Shown here one piece after another: positions 46,287-59,200 of a DNA stretch of 64,000 nt. Every line of letters starts with the position of its first letter. The stretch's first letter is position 1. Origin of the DNA: Owenia fusiformis (Eukaryota; Annelida; Polychaeta; Sabellida; Oweniidae); the NCBI GenBank assembly GCA_903813345.2, contig CAIIXF020000009.1, positions 31,065,259 through 31,129,258 of the forward strand, read 5' to 3'. The position numbers and the translations under genes are program-made. The notes beneath the pieces were generated by a model that saw nothing but the letters and a program-made list of their open reading frames with translations, made no database searches and had not been told where the DNA came from.

Positions 46287-49200
46287 TCATAAATCCTTCT
46301 CGATGATATATTCCAAAGCGTGGATCAGTTTACCCTGGTCTTTCATCCATTTCTCATATGGTTGAAGCTCAGGAACGGATGGCAATTCTTCCAGATATTT
46401 TTCCAAGATATGTGAATCATGTAACAATACCAGTGGACATTTTCTCATAGCATCAATAGTGAATCCAGACTTTTCAAGAAGTTCCATTTTGTCTCTGAGT
46501 TCCAAAGTGGTCTGATGGATTCTCCTTGGGAAGAACTTCATCTTGAGTTTGTCACTTGGAATATTCAACATTTTTGCCAGTTTTTTAGCAGTTAAATCAT
46601 ACTCGTGGAGGTTCAATCTCCCTTTTAAATTTGAACTTGCATAATGTATCACATCATGTATATATAGATCTTTTCCCTTGATGGACTGGAGGCTGGATAC
46701 AGCTTCTGCTATACTAGGGAGCTGAATCATTGATAATCGTGCCATGTGTTCAGTGATATCATAACAATCAAATCCTTCTTTGATGAGATACTCCACCTTG
46801 GGGACCATAGCTTTGGGGCTACAAATTATATTTGATACAAATGGCTCAAGTTTTTTTGTTGAAATGCCAAGTAGTGCCGATAGTTTTGAAGTGATCTCAG
46901 GCAATGATTCGGGTTTCTTCTGTATCTCCATGGAGATCTCAGATATTTTCAGTTTTTCAACTCCTTGTTTTTTAAGAGTCTCACAAGCTTTTAGCAGGTT
47001 CTTGTTTGAGTGTCTCAATACATATGGTGCCTTGAATATTTCAGAAGCTTCAATACCATGTGAAAGCAGAAGTTTGATCTTGGGCAATAATGTTTTGGCT
47101 TTAATACTTTTGAAATGAACACTAGTTAAGTCACTCTCTTGCACATTAAGCAGCCTTGCGACATCCTCCCTCATATCATTCTTACCTCTGTTAAGGCACG
47201 TCTCAAAATTATCACCGAGAATATTTTCAAAATTTGGTTTTCCATCAGAATCTGCAGTTGGCTTAGTTAATTCTTTAATTCTTTCAGTGCTGAACTTCAA
47301 GTATGTAAAACGGCCTGATCTCAGCTGTTGTTGGGAGCATCCAATGCTCAGTAGATATCGGATTTTTTTCACAACAAGTGGTCGCTTGAATACGGTCTTA
47401 CTGGCAATGTAACTCTCCGGTAGATCCAGCATCTCTGCGATGTAGCGTATCCTTGCCTGAGGAGGTATCTACAAGAACAACAAAAAACATTAGCCAAGTG
47501 TTCTTCCTCGATATTTTCTTGCTTGCATTTTATTGTACTTTGTCAGAACATTTCAACTATTTTAATTATCAAGTGGGTGCAAATTAGCAATAAAGATAGG
47601 TGTCAGGAGTAGTTGCTTCAATGTACATGTACAAAGTGTGACATGATGCCATATATTAAAGGATGAGTCTGGGAATGAGTCTGGGTATCGACTTAGAAAA
47701 TATTGAAAATTGTAATGTCTGAAAAACCAATTCAATTACACATATTATTAAACTTCAATATCTTATCCTTCTTCTGAGATTACAAAAATATTAATTTGTA
47801 TCACAATTGATGAAGAATATTGGCATCAAAGACAGTGCATATCACTTTGTCAGAATTGAAAAAAAAATCAATGGCAAATATTAAATGAATTAATTATGCA
47901 AAAAGTTTGAAACTTATCTTCCAAAACATTGGTTACTTTCTTTGTATAGACATTGAATGGTATTTCTGGATAAGTGAATTGGTGTTTATCTGGGTAATCA
48001 AGGGATTATAGTCACTCAAAGTTACTGAGCATCCAGTTTTGAGACTTCAATTGTGTTGGTGAAGTTACACATATTCCAGTCAAATTCATGCTGAGCACAA
48101 CATTCCGGTTTCAATTTTATAATCTCTATACATGACCCTGGTGATGAAGAGTCAGAATCAATCAAAAAACCTAAACCGTAAAACTGTGCTCATTGTGAAA
48201 ACTAAAAGTGAAACAACTTTTTTTCTGATATTTCTCATATCAAATGGCAACCATCTTGTTTTTCCCCTTCAAATTAAACTGGCGGGAAATTCAAAAATTT
48301 GAAAAAATTTTAATCCTTAAATATATTTTTCAAAAATATGATTTTCTCTTTAATTCTTCATGGGTCTTAAGTTATTTCTTCTTTGTATGTCATACATGTT
48401 GCCATTGGTGTTTTTTTCTATGATAATGACTATTTTTTTGTTTGTTAAGATACTTATTCTGACTCTCAGTAGGGGGTTAATTATGCATCAAAACTTGTGA
48501 AAAAGTAAATATACTTATCAAATATAACTAGGTCAGTAATAAAAACCATATTTCACATACATTTGACTGAGGGACCAAAAGGGCATATACCCAGACACAT
48601 CCTTTGAATTCTTTCTTTAGAAGAGGTCTAATGTCATAAAGCATTAGTATAAAATTAGGACCGAATCTGGTAGCTGGTATTTGTGTTATCAGAAAAATCA
48701 TAATTTTCTTGAGAAATGGATCATTTTGAATACAGCATTTCTTCTTGGAAAGAGTACTGTACCAACAACAAATCTATGGAGTAGCAAATCTGATTTAACA
48801 AAAACCTATTTTGCTATATTGAAATCCATCTACCATTTTGAAAACCTCATCAAGAGCAAAGATTCTATGTCCCTAGATATCAGCATACATAATAGAAAAT
48901 CTGAACCAAATCATCGACTGGAATTTGGGTTATCAAAGATGAAAATTTTTTCGACAAATGGCTTCCATTTTGATATATAGGGGCCATCTTTAAAATTTCT
49001 GGCAAAGTTCCTCGATCTCTAGGCATCAGCATATAAAATTGAACCAAATCCGTCCCTGGGTATTTCAGTTATCAAAGACTACATCTTTTACGATATATGG
49101 TTGCCATATTGAAATTAAGTGGCCATTTTGAAATTCAGTTGCCATCTTGAAAATTTGCCTTATCAAAGATTATATTTTTAAAGAAAATGATGACCATTTT

Positions 49201-49587
49201 GAATTGAATGGCCATATTGAACATTTTTTCTTGAGCAGAGGTCCTATACCCACAAGGCATAAGCCTATAAAATTTCCATTCACGGATATTTGATTTATCA
49301 CCCAAATAAATGAATCGATAGCTTCTCTGTATCCCTCTATCAACTTCATTTGGTGGAATTAACATCAATCTCCACGATTCAGAACAATTATGCTTTTGTG
49401 GGAGGGCCAAGTAAGAATATTAGTTTATGATTATAGAATGGAAAAAAAAACAATTAAACAAACATACTGTACTGCGACGTCTATCCAAAACTGTCGGTTT
49501 ATCTGAAGAATCAAGACAGGATCGAGGCAGACTAGTAGAAAAAAGTCGAGTTCTCACTCTTGCTAAGCACCCATAAATATGCTGCAT
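46287..49587 (-). CDS. Mitochondrial mTERF-family protein, complement(join(46287..47468,49468..49587))
   Basis: Two coding exons join in phase 0 to 433 residues, close to animal mTERF1/2 proteins (about 385-400). Exon 1 encodes MQHIYGCLARVRTRLFSTSL then PRSCLDSSDKPTVLDRRRST: Arg-rich, no acidic residue in the first 24, a classic mitochondrial presequence. Exon 2 is alpha-helical with repeated mTERF-like units, for example LLPKIKLLLSHGI (167-179), VPKVEYLIKEGF (262-273) and LELRDKMELLEKSGF (362-376), each followed by a Pro-Leu/Val-Leu type helix end. Family members bind mitochondrial DNA or rRNA and control transcription termination, initiation or ribosome assembly; which applies here is not shown. 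The exon 1 donor is ACA/GTATGT and the exon 2 acceptor TTCTTGTAG. A further acceptor (TATTCCAG) lies 16 bp upstream of the ATG, so a non-coding 5' exon exists, probably in the inverted repeat at 50789-50916. The intron holds a MITE and a degenerate array. Confidence 0.85.
47660..48603. mobile_element. TTAA-type TIR element in the mTERF intron
   Basis: Left end (TTAA)AGGATGAGTCTGGGAATGAG and right end complement AGGATGTGTCTGGGTATATG. The flanks are TTAA at left and TTGA at right, probably a mutated copy of TTAA. About 944 bp, no transposase. Confidence 0.6.
48640..49400. repeat. Degenerate GGCCATTTTGAA repeat in the mTERF intron
   Basis: Words such as GTTATCAAAGA, ATGGCTTCCATTTTGA, GTGGCCATTTTGAAATTC and TAGGCATCAGCATATAAAAT recur roughly every 100-160 bp. 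It resembles a decayed relative of the array at 36238-37430. Confidence 0.5.
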
Positions 49588-49603
49588 TATGATGGTGAAA
49601 TGC

Positions 49604-50132
49604 CTGGAATAAAAACAATTGGTTAAATCATTTTTACTTGCTACATTTGGTGTTTGACAAATGGACTGAACACAACTTTTTTAGGATGGTGAATCAATCT
49701 GAAAACAATTCCAAGATAAGTGAAAAAATAATTTTTTTAATGACAGCAAATAACAGTTTGAAATGTAAAGCATGCACCATATACAAATTTGTAAATTTGA
49801 AAAAGTCTGGGGTTCAGGCTTGTTTCACTTGCAGTGATGCAAACCCAATCCATCAAAATTTAAGAGGTTACAGACTTTATGAGTCAATTTACAAGCAATC
49901 CAACATAAATAAATGTCATTTGTGTGCAATATGAACATATTTTTCAACATACATGTACATGTATTATTGCACAATAATATTATATTTCAGGTTTAAGGTC
50001 CAGCTGGAAAATAACATTTTAGGAAAAAATTGCTATACCTGCACATGTTATTTTCTGGTACAAATAAGTATGAAGGCATGTGTATTTTTTCCTTTTTTCA
50101 AGAAAGTATCATTACTTTGTCTACTTTTAGTA
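49604..50132. other. Putative 5' intron of the mTERF gene
   Basis: Between the 3' splice site at 49604-49605 and the element at 50133. AT-rich, with no coding features on either strand that I trust. Confidence 0.4.
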
Positions 50133-50752
50133 GGGGTTTGTGTAAAAAACCGGGTGACTGGGTGGCCGGGTAACCGGGTACTTAACATTCCTTACAGGGT
50201 TACCAACTTTCAAAGTTGCACATTTGAAGACTACCCTTCAATATTTTTACGTTATAATTTTACCAAGAACCTGTAAGAGACTGAATTTCGGAAGTCCTAG
50301 GTAGTTATTTACACAGTTTACACGTACGATGACGTTAGTTGCTTGATTTATTGTCTGAGTGATTGACAGGATATCGATGATTGTTTTCTATGATGATGAT
50401 TTCTACTAGATATTAAACAAATCTGAAGATTTACGGACACGTAAATTGAAACGTTATTTGCCGTTTTTATCTGTTAATTAGTGTACGATGTTCAATACAA
50501 CGTTAGTTGCTTGATTTATTGCCTCACTGATTGACATTATATTAATTCTGTTTGTCGTTTTGCTGGTTGATTTATTGGTAAATAAATTTTGGTGGTTGTT
50601 TGCTTGATTAGTTGTGTCACTGGTACGTTGATTCGGATGTCAGTTGGGCGTTTTGAGGGAGAAAATGAAAAAATCAAATTCCTAACCCTGGTAGGAAGGT
50701 AGGGTACTCGGTCACCCGGCTACCCAGTCACCCGGTTTTTTACACAAACCCC
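50133..50752. mobile_element. TIR element with 8-bp target duplication TTTTAGTA
   Basis: 620 bp. The ends are GGGGTTTGTGTAAAAAACCG and its complement, and each continues into GGGTGACTGGGT-like repeats of GGGT words (inverted arms of about 50 bp). TTTTAGTA flanks both sides exactly (50125-50132 and 50753-50760). An 8-bp duplication occurs in hAT, Merlin and P superfamilies; the GG-starting ends fit Merlin better than hAT, but this is inference. Two direct repeats ACGTTAGTTGCTTGATTTAT lie inside. No transposase. Confidence 0.8.
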
Positions 50753-50788
50753 TTTTAGTAGACCTGGAAACAGGTCAATGGTAGCTCC

Positions 50789-51619
50789 TACTACTTTTTT
50801 CAAGGCCCGACTGCGTCGCTAACATGCTAAATATAAGAGTTAGCTGACGTTTGGGAGTCTGACTTACCTTCTAAAGGTTAGAACCCGAATCTTAATGAAA
50901 CCATATCACCTTTGTTCCATCAACCATGGAGCATTTGCCACAACATCCAAGAGGTAAATCATGGATCGAGAAAATGAATGATTTCCTTGTAAGTTCCGGA
51001 AGTTTCAATACGAAAAATTACCGAACATATGTGAAAACCGAATATTTGTTCGTTGTTTTCACGATTTACAGGTTCGTTTGTTCTTCAATGTTTTGGTCTA
51101 AATTATAAAGCATCACCAACAGGTCTTACTCTATTAATCGGCTAATACAGCAGACGGCTCATATTTCTACGTAGCATTTCATTCAGACCAATAGTGGGAG
51201 TGTAGATCACGCAGTTTCGTTCGTTGCGTACTTCACATGAAATTAGTAATTTTAAATATTGACTACTTTACTTAGCTTGGCGGATGTAGAACATTGCTTA
51301 ATATTCTTTTAATTTTCACACCAGACATGCTTGGTTGACACGTCAACAAAGTAAAGTTCAAGGGTCAATGCGTTATTTCGTGATAACTACAACGCCTTCC
51401 CGTAAGTCAACATTGATGAAAAATGAAAAAGTCGGAAAAGCATTTACGCTAATTTCTATCAAATGCTATGTTTATGCATCATCATCGACGCAACAAAGGT
51501 GATATGGTTTCATTACGATTCGGGTTCTAACCTTTAGAAGGTAAGTCAGACTCCCAAACGTCAGCTAACTCTTATATTTAGCATGTTAGCGACGCAGTCG
51601 GGCCTTGAAAAAAGTAGTA
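50789..51619. repeat. 128-bp inverted repeat around a 575-bp spacer at the mTERF 5' end
   Basis: The left arm 50789-50916 and right arm 51492-51619 are exact inverted copies without gaps and with one mismatch (near 50892, in CGAATCTTAATG versus CGAATCGTAATG). Each arm carries the strong splice donor TTTAGAAG/GTAAGTCAG, on the - strand after 50868 and on the + strand after 51540. The - strand donor faces the 3' splice site at 49604, so the left arm is probably the non-coding first exon of the mTERF gene. The spacer is then a candidate two-way promoter. An alternative is a foldback transposon with long arms. Confidence 0.85.
50926..50988 (+). other. Possible first coding exon on the + strand (doubtful)
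   Basis: An ATG in a good context (ACCATGG) begins MEHLPQHPRGKSWIEKMNDFL followed by a consensus donor GTAAGT at 50989. It sits 10 bp inside the spacer of the inverted repeat. No downstream exon on the + strand was found, so this may be chance. The frame stays open to 51108 without splicing. Confidence 0.2.
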
Positions 51620-53211
51620 TGTTGTCTGGAATCTTCAAAAGAAAATTTGGAAAAGTAGAAAGCATGAAATATCAGAATTTCCTGGAGTTCCCATTGAACT
51701 CCTGGGATGAACACTGGGTCCAAGTGTCTATGGTCTGGGATGGACAGTGAATCAGTTATCATGAAACAATAATTAGGATCAAGTGATATATCTAGGCCAA
51801 GGTAAGGTCAAGTTAACATTTTGGAGATCTCGACAACGATGAGTTTGCATCATTTTTTTGTTTCACAGACCTTTAGGGCAGGATAAAAGCCGATTAGATT
51901 TATTTCCTCAAGTCGAAATAAAAAGGCGATTTTGCTGGGCGATAATAGAGTATAATGGCATTTACCTCAGTCAATACACTTTGTCACCATCGGCCACCAA
52001 TTTCACATAAGGAACTACTTTAAATGACGATGTTTATGTTGTAATTGTAGTTGTCAGTATCACACAAGCTCGAAAAATGTTGAATAAGCAAGAGACCCAA
52101 AGGCATTTTTTCCTGATGCAGTAAAATTATGACCGTTGGTTTCACAAAACTACGAACGATGGCACGTTTTGTTTGGTAAATGCGAACTTAGCCTATTTTT
52201 AAATATTTCACCCCAAATCTGCAAAATTAGGCCCAATTTCTTAAAATAGTCTAGAGTTGAAAAACAATCCCCAATTATCGCAGTTTGGCATATTCCTCAG
52301 TAAATATGTGATACATTGATTTCAGTGAATACCTGACACTCACTTGCGGAATATCACACACTTATCTGCAGAACATGATATTAATTGGTTGAGGGAATTG
52401 ACTGGAAATATAAAGCTATGCTGGATTACCAATATTGTTAGCACTTTGAGTACTAATATATGGATCCTAGATTTAGTAAGTTTATTACTTGTGATGAATG
52501 ATACTTCTGAAAATATCAGAAATGTGTAAATCATGATTGTCAATATGATAAAAAAAATTAATACTCATGACTTTTATGTCACCAATACAAGCTGTCACCA
52601 ATACAAGCTGTCACCAATACAAGCTGTCACCAATACAAGCTGTCACCAACACTTTGCATGGCCGTGCTTTGAAATTTTTTCTGGACCAGAGGGAATATAT
52701 TTTCATGGGCTAGAAATTTGGAGAAAATGAAACAATAAACTAATAAAAAAACATTTCACATAGATGTACTGCCAAAAGCCTGCCTCATGGATGATTACCA
52801 AGTCTAACATGAGACAAACAATCCTAACAATGTTTTTTTAAATTTCTTAATCAAATTTTTATATTAAATGAATAAATTCATAATGTGTAAATTCATTATG
52901 CCTTCGATTTTTTTGTTGTAAAAAGACTGTTTCAAAGTTGATAGTCATTGCTTAACTAGTCGCTCAGCTATAAAATGCATTAAAGTCTATTAAACTTCTA
53001 CATCTGGAAAAAATATTTTTTTGGCTAGTACCTGTAGCTATGTGTAAAACAAAATAGTGCCACACAAAAAATTATAGTCACAGTCTTATCAACTTTTATG
53101 AAACTATGAAATGTTACTAAGAAAACGGTAGGTTGTTGGCAAGTCAGTTAGATTTACGGTATCTCTTACAAAACTATGCACATGACTAAAATGTAATATG
53201 TAACTCAACAT
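51620..53211. other. Interval between the inverted repeat and the ENGASE 3' end
   Basis: AT-rich. Holds the 16-bp minisatellite at 52580-52650. The small frames at 52340-52543 and 52533-52730 are not supported. Confidence 0.35.
52580..52650. repeat. 16-bp minisatellite, about 4.4 copies
   Basis: CACCAATACAAGCTGT repeats in tandem at 52580, 52596, 52612 and 52628 without changes, then decays (CACCAACACTTT). Confidence 0.93.
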
Positions 53212-53217
53212 TTTATT
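53212..53217 (-). terminator. Candidate ENGASE polyadenylation signal
   Basis: AATAAA on the - strand (in AAATAAAATG), about 66 bp after the ENGASE stop codon; a usual position for a short 3' UTR. Confidence 0.5.
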
Positions 53218-53283
53218 TGAAAAAGATCACTTTATATCATATGATTACATATTTTTTAAATAAACACAATAAGTACACAATGA

Positions 53284-56200
53284 CTAGATATTGATGGGCA
53301 TGACCATATAAAAATCACTAGACTTGATCAGCCTCATTGTAATTTTAGCAAAGGCACAGGGTACCAAAATGTACCCTGGCTGCAGAACTGGCTCCACAGA
53401 CAGTTCAATATCATACTCCCAATTCAGACTGTCTGCAGTTTGAGCCGTGGATTTATCATCAGAATGAGTACATGTATCTCTAACATCATCCATGCTATTT
53501 TTATTGTCCAAATCTGACTCGGATACAACTGTCCTTTCAGCATCTAATTTATTGGGAAGAGTTCCTTCGAGGATAGGCTCTCCACTGTCAGAGAGTTGAA
53601 GCTTTACATGAAATCTATTCAGAGTAGCCTGACCTATCAAGTGCTTTATCTGAGATTCAGTCTCCTTTCTAATGACCTTCATGTATATATTAAAGCAGAA
53701 AGGGACAATTTGGCACTTCCATTTCAAGATAGTTGTAAATGTCACAATGCCGTTCGTGTTTTGTAACTCGGCACCAGTGCTGCGTAAACCAGACACCGCA
53801 CACGGTGATTGGGAGACAGAATTATCACAACTCTCGGCAATCTGAAAACACAGACATAGAGAATCTTGTAAGCATATTTGCATCATTGTCCTTTCTTGAT
53901 GAGCTCATCTACTGGAGTACTGTAATATCATCAAAGCGAATTAATAAAGGTTTAGGGAAAAAAAATTATGTCATTTTATTAACCAATGGGACCTGTAAAA
54001 AAAGTGTATCACAAGTAACTTCATTCATCTGGTATTTGTGACTTTTTCAAATGAAAGATGACTGTATATTTATGTAGTCAGAGTGAAGATTGCTGAATCA
54101 GAGTTATACATACTTTGTATATAAGAAATATATGTTTAGTGTGCATAAAATTAATTCTTTAATGTTCTTTTTCTATCTGTAGTTTGAAATGCTTTCTCAT
54201 CAAAACATTTATTACATCTCTGTTTTAGAAGAAGTTATTAAAATAACAAGTTGAGATATAAATGTTGGGGGGGGGGGGGCATGAATACATTTTGTAGGCC
54301 TGTACACATACATACCTTAATGTATCCTAAAAGGATACTGAAGTCAGGATCAAGACACTCCAGATTGTCATTGACATCTCTAGTGCACCTCAAAGACACA
54401 AGATTTAAGAGACTAGAATAATTCTCATCAAAAGCCAGCTTGAAGGACCTAGAATGAATAGAAATCTGTATATACTGTATGTGTTTTCTAAAATCTGTTT
54501 TTACAAAAATAGAACTTTGGACATTGTTCATCTGATAGGGCGATATTTGTTAAATCAGGCTATAAAATAAGTAAACTTTACAAGTAATATTGTAGAAATT
54601 GATAAACAAGCAACAAATTCCCAAGCTTTATTCTTAACTTTTTTAGTTCAACTTTATTAAATGTTAATTTCGTTTATCACTAATGTTCTTCATTTCCTTT
54701 GCCTTTATTACCTGACTGTCCAGCCATGCTGAATGTCAGTGTCGTTGTATTTCTTATACTCAACAGCTGCTCTTGATATCTTCTTGCCAACTATGCTTCC
54801 ATCTTCTCCCTCCTCAACATCTTCCCCTGCTACCACTGCCTCATTTGGCTCATCAATAACATCAGCAGTGTCTGCTTTGCTTTTCACAGTAAAATTATTC
54901 CTTGTTTTTTCTGGTTTTTCGAGAGAACCATCTTTATCTTTAGATTCATCAGCAGCCTCTGGATGAGATTCGATTAGTGTTGTATCCTTTTGGGATTCAT
55001 CACCCATTTTTAGTGACTTCACTTGTTTATTGCTTTTATCCAGTTTTTCCAAGTCGCCAAGAATATAATTTTTCCTTTCATTTCCTACGAGGAAATGGAG
55101 CTCAAGGCCAATGTTCACCTGAGGACAGGCTGTCTTGTAGGTGTATGTGACTTCTAAACACTTTGCTGTGTCTATTGTAATTTTTGGAGTAAATATCCTG
55201 CAAAAAATGTTTTTGTTTAAAACAGAGACATGCCAATATACAACTGGGATACAAAGCTTCAAAAATTGATCTGTAAATCCTAAAAAATGTAGAAACTGCA
55301 TCGAATATGATTTCTTCCCATTGCATTATGATATGTCTGATACCATGGATCTAAGGTGACACAATGGTTGCGTATTGACCCTATTGACCCTCACGTTCTA
55401 ATGTCACTTAAAATAGTAGACATACTGACATATTTTTTTTATTCAAATCTACGAAACATTGACCCTTATATAACACATTCTAATGTCACTGAAAATAGTA
55501 GACATGTTTTTTATTCAAAATGTACAAAGAACTGGAGCTATACCCTTAACTTACTTAAATTGCACTTGATTCCCCTGCGATACAGTTTTGCCAGTGAGTT
55601 GCAAGCATCCGCCGCCAAACCAGGCATCCTCAGTCGTGTAGACCATCTTAGGTTGAGTGGCAAGAGGAGGCGAAGTCAGAAACTGAGCATTTGTGAAGTT
55701 TGGTTGATAGTTTTGAAGAGATAGGTTAGTCCAAGGAGAATTTTTAACAACCTGTAGGACAAAGTGTGAGTACATGTATAGAATATTGTATATATTCCCT
55801 GGTTTTAACCAAGATTTAACATAGACAACATTTTCTTGGCAATAAGCTTAACCAACTATAAATCCCAATAAAACATATGAATAAAACAAACATATTAGCT
55901 GGACCTTTATTGCACATCAAACTATAAAATCATTGGTGAAAAGACTTTTGGTACAGAATCGTCAAATGGACCAGTTGGTAATAAATAGTCTTCTCATAAT
56001 AGAGAGTCATAAAGAGGCTCTTCATATTAAATATAGTCAAAAATGAGCAATCGCACAGTTTGGCCAAAATATTGCTCACCTCTCCATTGATTCTAAACTT
56101 TTTGCCCTGACCCTGACAGAAAGATGTCACTAGTGGTAGCTGTGAAGATCCATGGATGAACAACATGCCATTCAACATCTCCCAAAATCTGAAAATCAGG

Positions 56201-59200
56201 CCCAATGTAAAGTTATCAGATACTCATCATGGACCAGGATTACCATGGCGATGTCTTCATCTGAGTCAACACTTTATTGTAAGCCATTCAAAGTTAGTTA
56301 TATTTAATTTATTGAATTTGTATCAAAGGATTTTATATAATTGGATGGTAAAAAACCCATCACGTATAAAGTAAGTAATTGATTGAAGTGACAGACTACA
56401 CTCTATTGTCATTTGAATGCATTAGAATAACATAAGAGGCCACTTAAATTTGGGATTTCTGAAAATTTGTTAAACACATATTAAACTTTGAATGGCCTTA
56501 CAAGGCTTACTGTAAGAAAGGAGATACAATGAGTGTCAGAATGTTAAATACTCTTACGTTTGACTTTGTTGAAGGAAATAAGAGATGATGTTTTTTATTT
56601 TCCTTACGGCCCCAAAATAGTTTGTAATTTATAATCTTCAACTTTATTGAGACAAAGGCTGAACGGTGTCTCCTCAATAAGATTAAATATTATATAAACT
56701 TACTTATTTTCATTGTCAGTAAAGTTCTCTGATCCAAGTATCTCATATGTCCATGCATGAGCAAACATTGCCACAGACAGACCATGTTGTCTCGCAGCTT
56801 GTAATGCCTAAAACATGATAAAGCATCCTCTTAAACTACAATCAGCAATTAATAAATTAAATCAAAATCCCAGACATTAGATTAAAATTGAGAATATTGT
56901 TATCTTGAGATTGTTAGTACTTAAATTTAAGACATCTGAAAAATGGCATTTGGTGGACTAACATGGTGAAAAAGGCATTAACATGCAAAATGTTACCACC
57001 TAACATTTGTTACAGACACCCAACGCCAACCACCAAATGTCCCAAAGAAAAGTTAGAGACTATAACAATTTGTCAACACTTGTGGTGGTGACATAAAAGT
57101 TAGGAGCATGGACTGATGATGTGAATTACGAGTATGGGTAACCATAAAATGAATATGACCAATAGATCAGACAAACAATAGTTTTCATTTGTAAGAAAAT
57201 TGGCGAGGTAAGGACAAATGGATGGATAAGAATGGTTGGGCAGATGTTAATGGACGAACAGACAGACAAGTCAAAGATTCCGTAGGCTAACCTTATGACC
57301 CCAAGACAATTTTACCTCAATTGTGTTATATCCTCCACCCCCTGGACATCCTCGACCGAAAACATCTACACCGACATATACATCATTCTTGCGCTGTTTT
57401 AGAATAGCATTCTCAGCAGATTGGACCAAGTTCTCCTGCTTCCATGTATAGTTAAGAAAGATACCATCGCATGCATCAAAGAACAGACTGAAAATGTATG
57501 AAAGGGTAATATAAAGAGATGCGTTGGTCAGATGGAACGCTGTTGGTATCCCTTAACATTTTTCATTGGGAGATGTAATTCATGTTTATTTATCAACATA
57601 CACATGTTGGTTTGTTGATTTTATGACAAAAACTAATAGGGCCTATTAGATGGTAAAAATCTCAGTGAATGCAAGGGAACAAAACGCATACTGTACATAG
57701 TAGACAAATTATATCCTCCTGTCAATGACTAAAATTAAGATACATGTATTTTGAGCTATTTTCCTACCTGTTGTTATCATTTAACTCATTCTGCCACTCA
57801 AGGGCACCTTTATTAGTGACACTGTCATACCAGATGACTTCAGAGCCAGGTATCTGTTGGTGCATGGCAGTAGTGAGATACTGAACAAAGTGCCGCATAC
57901 CTTCAATATGTTTCTCCTACAAACAAAAATATGAAGTAATCATTCAATTGTGCAGGGTGAGAAAAAAGCTTTTTTCATGTGTTATAAAAATTAAGTGGCA
58001 GGAAGGGGAATGGATAACTCCTACACATATCAATAAAAAGTAGTAAAATGTCATAATAATGTTCAAATGTGACACAACAATAGTAGGAAAAAATAAAGAT
58101 TTGTATGGAAGAAAGTGTAATAAATATTACTCAAGATAATGAATAAGGTGTAAAATCTGGTCAATTTAATATCAATAAATAGATGCTTTCAATTGCTTTT
58201 ACATACTAGATAGTATTGCCACAATGCAGGGTTTTAAAACCATTAAGTCTTTTAGGATGGAAATATGGCCAAACTAGTCCACCTTGTAAGTTCTACATAC
58301 TGTATAACTGACTGTCCAAAAGCAAACATAAATTCAATATGTGTTCTATACCTGAATCTCATTCTCTATGTTGATGAGCCAACCTTCAAAGTTGAAAAAT
58401 GTTGCTATAGCAACCAAGATGTCAGCAAACTTCCTGTACTTGCTCCTTGATTCAAATAACTCACTACAAATGGCAGCACCTTCATCCCACTCTGTAATGA
58501 ATGTCCCTGAAAAGTAATAAACAATGTCTCACTTGAAATTCATCAGTACACTGAAGAATTATATATTTATACATAAGTGCCCCCATATATATTTTCCCAG
58601 CTAGTTCTACCATAATTTTTGTGTTAGAGAAGATGGGAGAAGAGCGTGCAAGACCAGGGCAGCCCCTCAGCCAGGGAGGGGGGTGCAAGCGAATACCTCT
58701 CCTTCCCACCCTTGTCAGAATTCTTTCAAAATCATGCAGTTTTTCACCATTCTGAACATTTTTCAATTAATTCTGGGCCACAATGGTCAAATGTGGTCCC
58801 CCTAGAAGTTTAAAAAGTGAAGTCGCCTTGACAATATTTGGCTACAGGTTTGCAGGGGATGCAAGATTATAGTATTCCTTGCCTCCCTTTAAGTCATACC
58901 TAAGACCTTGACTCCATTTCTATGTGCCGCATTAGTCCAACATGAGGGTGGGATAGTCACTAGTTTGTGGGAGAAGTAGACAAACGAGTCTGCATACTGC
59001 CAATGGTAGAACCTGTAGGCTTCATCTTGGGATGAACCTTGGCTAAATCTGAAAACCACATCCATGTTAAGAAATTAAACGGATTTGAGAATGTAAAACA
59101 TAAGAGGTAGTTGTGACAATTTCTTTGAATTTGACTTACTATTTACAAACATGAAAGTTAAGCGTGGCAAAGTTTAACAAAAACATATAAAAATACAATT

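Noticed and set aside
46780-47118. 112-codon open frame on the + strand
   Set aside because: Antisense shadow of the mTERF exon.
54733-54966. Ser/Pro-rich + strand open frame
   Set aside because: Antisense shadow of the charged ENGASE exon 9.
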